Positions 51,615-60,501 of a stretch of 64,000 bases of DNA are shown here, one piece after another. The stretch's first letter is position 1; every line of letters starts with the position of its first letter. Source of the stretch: Clostridia bacterium (GTDB lineage: Bacteria > Bacillota > Clostridia > Christensenellales > Aristaeellaceae). The notes under the pieces were generated by a model. The model was not told the DNA's origin. It ran no database searches and worked only from the letters and a program-made list of their open reading frames with translations. The DNA is taken from assembly GCA_017501255.1 (NCBI GenBank), contig JAFVXE010000017.1, forward strand, positions 1-64,000. The letters are read 5' to 3'. The translations under genes were made by a program, and so were the position numbers.

Positions 51615-52811
51615 ATGATTGATTACATCAATTCAAAAGATCAAAGTCGTTGTTGTGGTTGTCGTGCATGTGAGCAGGTTTGCCCCAAGGGTGCACTTGC
51701 TATGAAGCCGAATGATGAGGGATTTTTGTACCCTGATTTGGATACAGTGAAATGCATTCATTGTGGGCTATGTGATAAGGTTTGCCCAATGATGAACCGT
51801 CCAGAGGGAGTGACTCCGAAGAGCATCTATGCGGTACAGCACAACAGAGATGAAGTTTTAGAGAACAGTTCTTCCGGCGGTGTGTTTCGTTTGTTGGCTG
51901 ATTATGTGATTGAGCAAGGTGGATGTGTAGTCGGTTGTGTGTGGAGCGAAGGTAACAGCCCAATATTGACCATTGCAGAAACGCATGATGCATTAAAGCC
52001 GATGCAGGGGTCTAAGTACCTCAGCAGTGATACAACTGTTGTCTATAAGAAGGTTAAGGGATTACTAGAGAATGGCAAATTGGTTTTATTCACGGGTGCA
52101 CCGTGTCAGTGTGCCGGTTTGTTAACATACTTGCGTAAGTCTTATGAAAACCTTTATACTGCAGATTTCTTGTGTCACGGTATGCCTTCGCAACAGATAT
52201 TTGATGCATATCTTGGAAGTATAGAGAAACGCAGGAAAGGGAAAGTTTCAGATATCAAATTCCGTGATAAGTCACGCAGAGGTTGGGGATATTGTTTCTC
52301 ATATTTCTGCAACGGAAAAAAGTATGCCGATGTAGGTATGACGAATCCGTATACATTCGGCTTTGTATCAGGTTATCTGAACCGGTATAGTTGCTATTCA
52401 TGTCTTTTTACGGGTGAAAAGAGATTTACAGATTTTACATTCTGTGATTACTGGGGATATTTCGATTACGGAATCGGGGTAGATGGGAGCAAAGGAATTT
52501 CAGCGGTTTCCGTTAATACGGAGCGTGCAGTCCGGTTACAGCAGACACTCGCAGATCAGGCTACATGGATTCCAACAAAGATTGATCATGTGGCGGCTGA
52601 GAATCCCTCTATTCTGTATGAAGAATATTGTGTTCCCCCTGAGATTAGGCGCAAAATATACCGTTTGGTTGATCAGGAGGGGTGGGAGCAGATTGAAAAG
52701 CAGTATCTTCGGATGAAACATTATCACCTAAAAAAACTGTGGTATATGTTGCCGGTTGATATTGCTAGAGCATTAAAGCAAAAAATTGTTGTGTTTAATA
52801 ATATAGATTGA
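51615..52811 (+). CDS. FrhB-like iron-sulfur flavoprotein (coenzyme F420 dehydrogenase beta subunit family)
   Basis: A 398-residue protein. The N-terminal ferredoxin domain has two 4Fe-4S motifs, CCGCRACEQVCPKGAL and CIHCGLCDKVCP. The FrhB N and C domains follow, with SSSGGVFRLLADYVI, LFTGAPCQCAGLL and ADFLCHGMPSQQIFDAYL. Classical FrhB uses F420, but Firmicute homologues in polysaccharide loci are thought to use a flavin for sugar redox chemistry. It is linked here with pyruvyl-transferase-like genes. The start MIDYINSKDQSRC follows AAAGGAAAT. Confidence 0.88.
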   Translation: MIDYINSKDQSRCCGCRACEQVCPKGALAMKPNDEGFLYPDLDTVKCIHCGLCDKVCPMMNRPEGVTPKSIYAVQHNRDEVLENSSSGGVFRLLADYVIEQGGCVVGCVWSEGNSPILTIAETHDALKPMQGSKYLSSDTTVVYKKVKGLLENGKLVLFTGAPCQCAGLLTYLRKSYENLYTADFLCHGMPSQQIFDAYLGSIEKRRKGKVSDIKFRDKSRRGWGYCFSYFCNGKKYADVGMTNPYTFGFVSGYLNRYSCYSCLFTGEKRFTDFTFCDYWGYFDYGIGVDGSKGISAVSVNTERAVRLQQTLADQATWIPTKIDHVAAENPSILYEEYCVPPEIRRKIYRLVDQEGWEQIEKQYLRMKHYHLKKLWYMLPVDIARALKQKIVVFNNID

Positions 52812-52924
52812 TTCTTGACGAATATGTATGGCGATTTTCAGATTGATAGTCACACATTGAGGATGTGGGAAAGGAAGGAGGATGCGGGTTAGTAATTGAA
52901 AACAATAAATACCCGTGATTTTTA

Positions 52925-53866
52925 ATGAGTAAACAGGTAGATATTATAGTAACAGTATACAATAAGGAGAATACAATTAAGCAATGTATAGATAGTATAC
53001 TGGCACAAGAATATGAAAACATCAATGTAATAATCATTGATGATGGATCCACGGATAACTCCTACAGAATTTGTGCCCAATATGGTGATCCGAGAGTAAG
53101 ACTATTTCATCAGAATAATGCTGGAGTTGGAAAAGCACGAAATGCAGGAATAAGCAAAATATCCGGAGATAAGGTTGTGTTTGTTGACGCGGATGACTAT
53201 GTATCCCCATTATACATAAGTGATTTGATGAAATATAGCAAATATGATCTAGTTGTTCAAGGCTATATTTCTTGTTATGAAAATGGAACAGCGTGTAAAA
53301 CAATGATTCCTCCAATGTGTCAGGTTGAATACCAGCAATATGGCGAGTTTTTGTTTAGAAAAGAAATTTATAGATACATGACAATGCTTTGGAATAAACT
53401 GTTTGACACTAAATTGATAAAAGACAATAATTTGTCTTTTAGAGATATTTCTACAGGAGAAGATATATGCTTTATCTTTGATTATTTGGAGTATGCCAAG
53501 AAGATTTTTATTTCCGAAGATACCAATTATCATTATGTCTTAACCAAGGGATCGTTGTCTAGAAAGAGCATGCCAGACATTTGGGAAAGACAAAATGACA
53601 TAAATAATTATTGTAGAAAAAATTTTTACCCGAACTATGGAGTAACTTGGGCAAACGTATTTGTAAGAGCTGCAAAGAGGACACTTGGCGAGGCTGCAGA
53701 CAACAAGGAAAAATTTAATCTACAGATTAATAAAATTCGAGATGATGCGAGTTTTAAGAAAGTAAAGATTAGTTATTTGCGAGGACATATTGAAAAACTA
53801 CTTTTCATCTTGATTTTAAGTAGAAACAAATATGTTTTGTGGATGGTATTTCGATTTGTCAAATAA
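52925..53866 (+). CDS. Glycosyltransferase family 2
   Basis: A 313-residue GT-A enzyme: VDIIVTVYNKENTIKQCIDSILAQ, IIIDDGSTDNSYRIC, NNAGVGKARNAG and the DADD motif in VVFVDADDYV. The C-terminus is basic with a short hydrophobic end. The start has a weak ribosome-binding site. The preceding 113-base gap contains GGAAAGGAAGGAGG about 45 bases upstream of the start, with no obvious short gene after it. Confidence 0.9.
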   Translation: MSKQVDIIVTVYNKENTIKQCIDSILAQEYENINVIIIDDGSTDNSYRICAQYGDPRVRLFHQNNAGVGKARNAGISKISGDKVVFVDADDYVSPLYISDLMKYSKYDLVVQGYISCYENGTACKTMIPPMCQVEYQQYGEFLFRKEIYRYMTMLWNKLFDTKLIKDNNLSFRDISTGEDICFIFDYLEYAKKIFISEDTNYHYVLTKGSLSRKSMPDIWERQNDINNYCRKNFYPNYGVTWANVFVRAAKRTLGEAADNKEKFNLQINKIRDDASFKKVKISYLRGHIEKLLFILILSRNKYVLWMVFRFVK

Positions 53867-53950
53867 ATCTGCGGTAACAATCTAAGATTGTGTGTTGCAA
53901 AATAATTCCATGGTGAAAATCAGAGTTACTAAAAATCAAGAGGATTGCTG

Positions 53951-55147
53951 GTGATATATTCTATGACAAACAACGGAAAGTATTTTTTTTGTTTAGCTTT
54001 GCTCTTGCAGCCCTTACTGCGACTGTATGGGTTACCCGGTATTGGCGGTACATTCGGTGACTATACTATTATTCTGGTAGTTCTTTATATCATTCTAAAG
54101 AAAAACTCACGGATTTCAAGAATTAATAGTGTGAGTGAAACTATCGAATTGCTACCGATTCTGATTTGTGTTACAGTAAATATTCTGTTCACATGGGATT
54201 TTTCGTTTGGTATTGGGAATCAGTTAATCTGTTGGATGAGAAATCTCCTTTACTATTTCGTACTTGTTTATGGTGTGAAAAGTTTTTATTCGATAGAGCA
54301 TGGATATAAAGCGTATAGAATAATAGCATATGCATGTACACTCTTTTCAATGGTACAGACGGTTGCTTCATCTGTATTCAACATCTACATACCTGGACAA
54401 TTTGGTTCGTTTGCGTTAACTGATTTAGCGGCACAAAGAGAAAACTATGATATATATTCTCATTATAACCTATTTCGTCCTGACTCATTTTTTACCGAAC
54501 CTGCACATTATGCTACGTTCGTATCGGGGTTTATGATACTTTGCAGCTTACGAGAGGTGAATAAGAAAAATATTTTTGCGATGATTTTTTGTTCGTTCGG
54601 AGTATTATTATCTGGATCAACTACTGGAATAGTTATGGTTACTTTCATTTGGGCTGGATGGCTTTTCCGAACACTAAGAAAGAAAAATAACATAAAATGG
54701 GTTTTCCCGACAGTGGTTTTGGCTATAGTTGCTTTGAGCATAGTTGCTAAATCGGACTCCTTCCAACTTATGATGAGCCGAACTTTTGATACGCAAGATG
54801 CACTGAATAGTAGGTTTAGTTGGATGGAAGAATTTGCAGTTCTTAACACTCCTCTAGATTGGTTGTTTGGAAAAGGAAATTCAAACGATGCAATCAAACT
54901 TATGGGATGGCTTCCGGGTTGGCCAATGATTCTGGTGGAATATGGAATTATTGGACTCTTCTTATTTATTAGTTCGTATTTGTTGATGTTTTTTCATGTT
55001 AATAGATTTGGAAAAAATATACTATTATTTTTTATCGTATTGGGCATGGGAACAGAAGTTGTTGCGGATATGTATATTCTCGTTATATTGCCATTTGTGA
55101 TTAATAGCAATTCTGTTAGTGAGACAAAAAGGATATCGACCACATAG
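53951..55147 (+). CDS. Wzy-like polysaccharide polymerase (GTG start)
   Basis: A 398-residue membrane protein with about ten to eleven hydrophobic helices and one larger external loop near residues 150-200 (RENYDIYSHYNLFRPDSFFTEPAHYATFVSGF), as in O-antigen/EPS polymerases, which have few conserved residues. It would join exported repeat units at the outer face of the membrane. GTG is chosen because AAGAGG lies exactly seven bases upstream; an ATG four codons later is the alternative. It is the only polymerase candidate in the locus. Confidence 0.82.
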   Translation: MIYSMTNNGKYFFCLALLLQPLLRLYGLPGIGGTFGDYTIILVVLYIILKKNSRISRINSVSETIELLPILICVTVNILFTWDFSFGIGNQLICWMRNLLYYFVLVYGVKSFYSIEHGYKAYRIIAYACTLFSMVQTVASSVFNIYIPGQFGSFALTDLAAQRENYDIYSHYNLFRPDSFFTEPAHYATFVSGFMILCSLREVNKKNIFAMIFCSFGVLLSGSTTGIVMVTFIWAGWLFRTLRKKNNIKWVFPTVVLAIVALSIVAKSDSFQLMMSRTFDTQDALNSRFSWMEEFAVLNTPLDWLFGKGNSNDAIKLMGWLPGWPMILVEYGIIGLFLFISSYLLMFFHVNRFGKNILLFFIVLGMGTEVVADMYILVILPFVINSNSVSETKRISTT

Positions 55148-55197
55148 AAAAGCGAACGTTATTTATGGCCAGAAAGAAGATTGGTGGATAATAGGCG

Positions 55198-56190
55198 ATG
55201 TTTGATGTTTTGATCTCTATTGTTATTGCAACTTATAATGCTGAACAATATATATCGAATTGTATTGACAGCATACTGAAACAAACACACAAGAAATTTG
55301 AACTCATTATTGTGAATGATGGTAGTGTTGATAGCACAGCAGTTATTTGTAATGAATATGCAGCCAGAGACAGTAGAATTAAGGTCTTTCATCAAGATAA
55401 TCACGGTGTTGGGTTTGCACGAAACAAAGGGTTAGCTAACGCTTCTGGAGAATACGTTACATTTATCGATTCCGATGATGAAGTTTCCGATAAATATTTA
55501 GAAAGATTGTTGCTACCATGTATGAAGAATCATGCGGATATCTCCGTATGCTTGTACCAATATGTAAGCAAGGACGAAGAGTATACTCCGGTAATAACTG
55601 GAGAATATTGTATTTTAAGCGTGGACTATCATATTTTGCAAGCAAAAATCATTGGCAGATGTTGCGGTACGTTGATTAATAAAAAACTACTGAATGAAGT
55701 TTTTTTTGATACAGATTTATTTGTTGGTGAAGATTTGCTTTTTTTCTGCAAAGCATTAAGCCACGCAGAAAAGATTTCTATCACAGAGGATCAACTGTAT
55801 TGTTACAATATATATGATGAGTCATCATATAGTGGAACTTACAATGAAAAAAAATTCACTGAAATAATTTCGTGGAATCGTGTACTTGCGCTTTTCCAAG
55901 ACAAATCGGAAATATTTAGAAATACACTATATAGACTGTATGGTTGGATTCTGTTAAATAATATTTTGAGAATGGAAGAATCCAATTACATTAATCAGTC
56001 TCATCGGAAATTATGTTTAAGCCAACTTAGAAAAATGACTAAATATGTCTTTGGTTTTTGCCGCGGAGGTGGAAAAAGAAGTGTTGCTATGTACCCGGTA
56101 TATCTTGTTACTAGTATGTCACCCAAAATGGGATATATTATGTTTAGCCGATTAATGTGGATGAAACATAGCATAAGAAAAAACAAATGA
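55198..56190 (+). CDS. Glycosyltransferase family 2
   Basis: A 330-residue GT-A enzyme: ISIVIATYNAEQYISNCIDSIL, IIVNDGSVDSTAVIC, NHGVGFARNKGLANASGEY and the DSDD motif in VTFIDSDDEV. The C-terminal part is basic. It is the fourth glycosyltransferase of the locus, so a repeat unit of about five sugars (one from the initiating transferase) is suggested if each enzyme acts once. Confidence 0.9.
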   Translation: MFDVLISIVIATYNAEQYISNCIDSILKQTHKKFELIIVNDGSVDSTAVICNEYAARDSRIKVFHQDNHGVGFARNKGLANASGEYVTFIDSDDEVSDKYLERLLLPCMKNHADISVCLYQYVSKDEEYTPVITGEYCILSVDYHILQAKIIGRCCGTLINKKLLNEVFFDTDLFVGEDLLFFCKALSHAEKISITEDQLYCYNIYDESSYSGTYNEKKFTEIISWNRVLALFQDKSEIFRNTLYRLYGWILLNNILRMEESNYINQSHRKLCLSQLRKMTKYVFGFCRGGGKRSVAMYPVYLVTSMSPKMGYIMFSRLMWMKHSIRKNK

Positions 56191-56207
56191 TTGCGAGTGA
56201 TTTATGA

Positions 56208-57116
56208 ATGAATATAAAAAAATTTTTGATTAAAGCATATGAAGAGATTTATGGCATTCCCCTCATAGTGAAATGCTTTTGGACAAAAGTTATGTTTCCT
56301 CAAGAAACAATAGTATTAAAAGGTTTCTTTATATGGAAAAAATGGAAAATTGCGAATTTCAACTGGGGAGATGATATAAATTTATATTTTTTCAAAGAAG
56401 TTACGGGGAAAAGAGTGGTTCTTCTACCAGATACAAAATTAGCGAAATGTTTTTCTTTGGAGAATTATCTTTGTATTGGCAGTACAATTATGTCTTTTGA
56501 TATGCGAAATACAGTAGTATGGGGAACGGGGCTACTAAATGATAAAATGGATTTTAGGCTCAAATCGAAGCCCAAAAAGATTCTGGCTGTTCGTGGTCCA
56601 TTAACAAGAAGATGGTTGATGGAACAAGGAGTTGAATGCCCAGAAGTGTACGGAGATCCTGCACTTCTTCTTCCTCTTTTTTATCACCCTACCACATCAT
56701 CTTGTTACCGAATTGGTGTTATTCCCCATTACAAAGATTTGAATAATCCTGTTGTGAAGAAAATCTCGAATCAAGATGGCGTAAAACTTATAAGAATTAG
56801 TGAGTATAATGACTGGCATGATTTTATCAATCAAATCAATTCATGCGATTCTATTGTATCGTCTTCACTTCATGGGATAATAGTATCTGAAGCTTACAAG
56901 AAACCTGTTGTTTGGGCAAAGTTTCGAGGAAGTGAATATGTGCCTGGCTGGGATTTTAAGTTTCATGATTATTTTGAATCTGTAAAAAAAGAAAATGTAC
57001 TCCCTATAGACATTGATGAAGCAACCACTATTGAGGAATTAGAGGAAAGGGCAATGAAATGGAGTCCTGGCAATATCGATATAGAAAAACTTAAAAATTC
57101 TTGCCCCTTTTGGTGA
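56208..57116 (+). CDS. ExoV-like polysaccharide pyruvyl transferase family protein
   Basis: A 302-residue member of PF04230, of the ExoV-like type rather than the one at 50407. It has IANFNWGDDINLYFFKEVTGK, the Arg-containing AVRGPLTRRWLMEQG, VYGDPALLLPLFY, RIGVIPHYKDL and VSSSLHGIIVSEAY. These match the two-lobed GT-B-like fold, with the PEP-binding Arg and the conserved SxxHG motif. It likely adds a pyruvate ketal to a sugar of the repeat unit. A start four bases upstream is in another frame; the chosen ATG gives the full family N-terminus. Confidence 0.85.
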   Translation: MNIKKFLIKAYEEIYGIPLIVKCFWTKVMFPQETIVLKGFFIWKKWKIANFNWGDDINLYFFKEVTGKRVVLLPDTKLAKCFSLENYLCIGSTIMSFDMRNTVVWGTGLLNDKMDFRLKSKPKKILAVRGPLTRRWLMEQGVECPEVYGDPALLLPLFYHPTTSSCYRIGVIPHYKDLNNPVVKKISNQDGVKLIRISEYNDWHDFINQINSCDSIVSSSLHGIIVSEAYKKPVVWAKFRGSEYVPGWDFKFHDYFESVKKENVLPIDIDEATTIEELEERAMKWSPGNIDIEKLKNSCPFW

Positions 57117-57155
57117 TAAAAGGATTATTATGAACTGATAGGTGGAGATTGGGTA

Positions 57156-57689
57156 ATGCTTTACAGAAAAATAATAAATGAGATAAAAGTTAAGAAGATA
57201 AAAAGTAAGCTTATGGCCTGTGGTTCGCATGTATATATTGATCCAACAAGCATTTTTTCAAATGCAAATGCCATTTCTATTGGTGACTATGTTCATATAC
57301 AACCAAACTGTTGCTTTTATGGTGGTGGCAGAATAGAAATTGGGAATGGATGCATATTTGCACATGATGTGCAGGTGTTATCTCAAAACCACCTGTATGA
57401 TGCAGAAGATTTAGAATATATCCCATACGATACCAGATTCATAGATGGAGCGGTAATGATTGGAGAGTATGTTTGGGTTGGTGCACGGGTTACCATTTTG
57501 CCTGGTGTGAATATTGGAAAAGGAGCCGTAATTGGTGCGGGAGCCGTCGTAACCAAAGATATTCCGGCCTATGCTGTAGCAGCCGGAAATCCATGCAAGA
57601 TTATTAAGTATAGAAATAAGAACAGATTTGATTTGTTATATGAGCAAGATAGAGGATATATCAAAAAGGTGAAATATAGTAATTTATGA
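57156..57689 (+). CDS. Left-handed beta-helix acyltransferase (WcaF/maltose-acetyltransferase type)
   Basis: A 177-residue hexapeptide-repeat transferase. Hexapeptide turns begin at IYIDPTSIFSNANAISIGDYVHI. The catalytic His lies in LSQNHLYD, and the C-terminal coil has EYVWVGARVTILPGVNIGKGAVIGAGAVVTKD, with the usual ending AAGNPCKIIKYR. It probably transfers acetyl or a similar group from acyl-CoA to a sugar. It follows GGTGGAG. The stop overlaps the flippase start (ATGA). Confidence 0.92.
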   Translation: MLYRKIINEIKVKKIKSKLMACGSHVYIDPTSIFSNANAISIGDYVHIQPNCCFYGGGRIEIGNGCIFAHDVQVLSQNHLYDAEDLEYIPYDTRFIDGAVMIGEYVWVGARVTILPGVNIGKGAVIGAGAVVTKDIPAYAVAAGNPCKIIKYRNKNRFDLLYEQDRGYIKKVKYSNL

Positions 57690-59182
57690 AACAAGTACAT
57701 CACATAAATAAAAGTTATAGAAATCTTATCTCTATTATATTAATGGTTTGTTTCACTTTGATGACACAGATTATTTCTCTTGGAAAATCATCTGTTGTTG
57801 CGGGAATGTTTGGTGTGTCCAGTGAAATGGATGCATACAATTTTTCATCAAGTATTATCACATTTATATTTGGCTTTTTCTCTGCAGGTATAACAACAAT
57901 TATTATTCCTAGTTATATCCATGACAAGGATAGGAGATATGCCGATACATTTATTACGTTTGTATTTGGCGTAGTTTTGTTGTTGTCATCACTATTAGTT
58001 ATTTCGAAAGATTTTCTGATAGGAGTTATTAGTGGCAGAGAACAAAAATTTGTTCAAACAGCTGGTAATCTACTGACTATATTGATAATAGGCCAATTAT
58101 TCGCCACTTTCTCAAGTGTGACCGCGGCTTTTTTTCAATGTATAGATAGATTTATTATTCCCAAAATAATTGCATTTATTGTTCAGGCGTTTGTTGTAAT
58201 ATTTCTTTTGGTATTTGCCCATGTCACAATATATCAATATGCTGCTATCATTTGCGGAGGAATGATAGTTGGCTCTATAATTGATATAGTTGCAGCACTG
58301 ATTTGCGGTTGGAGATATAAGCTTCAGACAGGATTCAATACTGTTGAATTCCAAAAAATGCTTAAGGCTTTTTCGCCAATACTAATGAGTACGGGAATAT
58401 ATCAATTATCTTTATTTATAGATTCATCAATAGCGTCCCGGTTGGATGCAGGAAACCTGTCCATCTTAAATTATTCTGGCCAAATTTCGGGTATGATAAA
58501 TTCAGCAGTAATTGGAAACCTGTTGGTTTACAGTTATCCCAAAATCGTAGCCAAGGCAGAAACTCCTGAGAAACGCAAGTATTTGTTTGGTAGCATTGCT
58601 TTTTTTCATATGATAGTATGTTTGATTATTTGTGGCTTTTCAGTGATAGGAAAAGAAGGGGTTTCACTTATTTTTGAACATGGAAAATTTGATGCTACAG
58701 CTTCACAATCAGTTTATATGTGTGCGCTTCTATATATAATAGGTCAGCAAACCAATATAGTTAGGGACTTGATGTATAGATTTTTTTATGCCAAAGGTAA
58801 CACGAGAGTGCCAGCCATTAATGGTATGATTGTAAGTATTGTTAACATTGTAATAAGTATGCTGATGGTTCAATTTATTGGCATTTACGGAATTGTTGTT
58901 GGAACAATTTTGGCATCATCTGTATCACTGATTGTTATTCTATACAAATTCAAGGTAGAGTATGATCCGGAAATTTCATATTTTAAGGAGTTGTTTTCCC
59001 TACTGAAGAACATTATTGTGACAGTTATAACGATTGGCGTAGTTCTCTTTAGTAAAATACTGCTAAGAATAGATAATGATTTGATATCTATCTTGATATT
59101 CGGGATAGAGGCGGTTATTGTTTTTCTTTCATTAATGTATATGTTTTCTAAAGATACTTTGAAATTTGCTAAGAGCATGTAA
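57686..59182 (+). CDS. MurJ/Wzx-type lipid-linked oligosaccharide flippase
   Basis: A 498-residue membrane protein with 12-14 hydrophobic helices of the MOP superfamily. SSEMDAYNFSSSIITFIFGFFSAGITTIIIPSYI near the N-terminus is typical of the MurJ/MviN group, and VSLIFEHGKFDATASQSVYM matches its central motif. It would flip the undecaprenyl-linked repeat unit across the membrane. Because it sits at the end of the polysaccharide locus it is more likely the Wzx of this pathway than the housekeeping lipid II flippase. Confidence 0.9.
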   Translation: MKQVHHINKSYRNLISIILMVCFTLMTQIISLGKSSVVAGMFGVSSEMDAYNFSSSIITFIFGFFSAGITTIIIPSYIHDKDRRYADTFITFVFGVVLLLSSLLVISKDFLIGVISGREQKFVQTAGNLLTILIIGQLFATFSSVTAAFFQCIDRFIIPKIIAFIVQAFVVIFLLVFAHVTIYQYAAIICGGMIVGSIIDIVAALICGWRYKLQTGFNTVEFQKMLKAFSPILMSTGIYQLSLFIDSSIASRLDAGNLSILNYSGQISGMINSAVIGNLLVYSYPKIVAKAETPEKRKYLFGSIAFFHMIVCLIICGFSVIGKEGVSLIFEHGKFDATASQSVYMCALLYIIGQQTNIVRDLMYRFFYAKGNTRVPAINGMIVSIVNIVISMLMVQFIGIYGIVVGTILASSVSLIVILYKFKVEYDPEISYFKELFSLLKNIIVTVITIGVVLFSKILLRIDNDLISILIFGIEAVIVFLSLMYMFSKDTLKFAKSM

Positions 59183-59424
59183 TTAGCTGTGACCGCTCGT
59201 CGAAACTAGAAGTTCACAATTCTGCTGGAATTTTTATCAACAACTCTCAATCTGCCTGTAATATGTTACTTAATTGATAACACCTCTGTCTTCTACTGGA
59301 TTATCGCATTCTTCTGATATATATTGTGTGTTACCCAAAATCAAAGACTAAACATATGTTAAATTATGACGGAAGATCTTCGCAAGTGAGAACCAAATCT
59401 CACCTGCGGAGGTTGCTGCTTATT
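59183..59424. other. Gene-free sequence between the flippase gene and the IS21 element
   Basis: No supported gene. A hairpin at 59381-59408 (CGCAAGTGAGA with TCTCACCTGCG, one mismatch, six-base loop) is the only clear structure. It lacks a T-run but may mark the end of the polysaccharide transcript. The last six bases, CTTATT, recur after the IS element. Confidence 0.5.
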
Positions 59425-59466
59425 GTTGAATGTCAAGTAAAATTGACCCACTTTTTCGTTGAATTC

Positions 59467-59517
59467 TGACCCACCCTAGCACCGTGAAACTGGTTTGCTA
59501 AGGTGGGTCATTTTTAT
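59467..59517 (+). terminator. Terminator-like hairpin formed by IS21 end repeats
   Basis: TGACCCACC-C-TAGCA pairs with TGCTA-A-GGTGGGTCA over 14 positions with one mismatch and a 14-base loop, followed by TTTTTAT on the plus strand. It would stop outside transcription, such as from the polysaccharide operon, from entering the element. Confidence 0.7.
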
Positions 59518-59558
59518 ATGTCAATCCTGATTTTTACACTGTGAATTGACCCACCCCG

Positions 59559-60001
59559 TTAATGAGTTACTATCTGATACCCATCAGCCGACAACGATGT
59601 CCGATCGATCAGGATCGTTCTCGTTGATGAATCTAATGTAATGTACCTGCTTAGTGTTAAAAGCCGGTCGTTAATCAGTTCATGAACCAGTTTTTCCATT
59701 GCCGCAGGCCTGTCATCGGCGGCAGAAATATCACGCCTTGTTCTTGTGATCATAGCTGTACTGCACAATTCGTCCAAATCCATGAAAACATCGTCTGCCG
59801 CGCTTGTCACGGGTTCCACAAACCGATCTGTATCTGGATCATAAGTATACTGCCCGCATTCCCTGATACGGTTCATCACAAAGTATGGGTGTTTGATGCC
59901 ATACCTGCTCCGCAGGAAATCATATGCGATGTCCTGCCGTCGGAATTATACTGCCGGACAATCTCCGGAAACGCGTCCTCGCCAATGATTGTTTTACTCA
60001 T
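59559..60001 (-). pseudogene. Frameshifted IS21 passenger gene, HTH-like small protein
   Basis: AGGAGGTG precedes an ATG that opens MSKTIIGEDAFPEIVRQYNS, but this frame stops after 41 codons. The following frame continues as YDFLRSRYGIKHPYFVMNRI and runs to a TAA, giving about 147 residues in total. Restoring one missing G at about 59927 would join them smoothly as ..GRTSAYDFLRSRYGI.., a segment resembling a helix-turn-helix. The frameshift is either a real mutation or a sequencing error. The intact protein may be a DNA-binding accessory of the element. It follows the 157-residue gene by ten bases. Confidence 0.7.
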
Positions 60002-60011
60002 TCCGCACCTC

Positions 60012-60485
60012 CTATTGCGCGATGTCCCGGTCGATCAATTCAAAGGGCCATTCTTCATCGATATGTTCGCGCACGTATTCGTACGCCTCGTCCCTCAGGT
60101 CATTGGCAACAAGGACTTCCCAGTAAAGGGAACATGTCCGGTAAAGGCGGTTGGCCTTTTTCATCAGCTCCTCATATGTCGGCGGCTTCGGCGTCATTAT
60201 CCCGCCCCGGTCGATGCCGTATTCCTCCAGCAGATATCTGCTTCCCTCTTCGTAAGACATCGTGGCAAGGGCTTTGCGGATCTCTTCATCATGCCTGTAA
60301 ACATCAAGAAAATCCATCGGGCGGCCGCCCTCGTATACAGCCATTGCCCCGTTTTCATGCACGCTGTTCCCATCTTTCACCCACTCACGCAGGGCTGCCC
60401 TTTCATCGTCCGTCATCGGCGTTACTTTTTCGTATTCTTTAAGCTCCTGCTTGAGGAAGCGTTTTCTTTCTTTATCTATCTTCAT
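60012..60485 (-). CDS. IS21 passenger protein of unknown function
   Basis: A 157-residue, strongly charged, mainly helical protein (MKIDKERKRFLKQELKEYEK ...). I do not recognise a domain. The middle has MAVYEGGRPMDFLDVYRHDEEIRKAL, and the end is acidic. It starts with ATG six bases after AAAGGTG, 16 bases downstream of istB, and is encoded in the same operon, so it probably travels with the transposase genes. It could aid transposition, immunity or regulation, but nothing in the sequence decides this. Confidence 0.7.
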   Translation of the reverse strand: MKIDKERKRFLKQELKEYEKVTPMTDDERAALREWVKDGNSVHENGAMAVYEGGRPMDFLDVYRHDEEIRKALATMSYEEGSRYLLEEYGIDRGGIMTPKPPTYEELMKKANRLYRTCSLYWEVLVANDLRDEAYEYVREHIDEEWPFELIDRDIAQ

Positions 60486-60501
60486 TTTACACACCTTTCA
60501 T

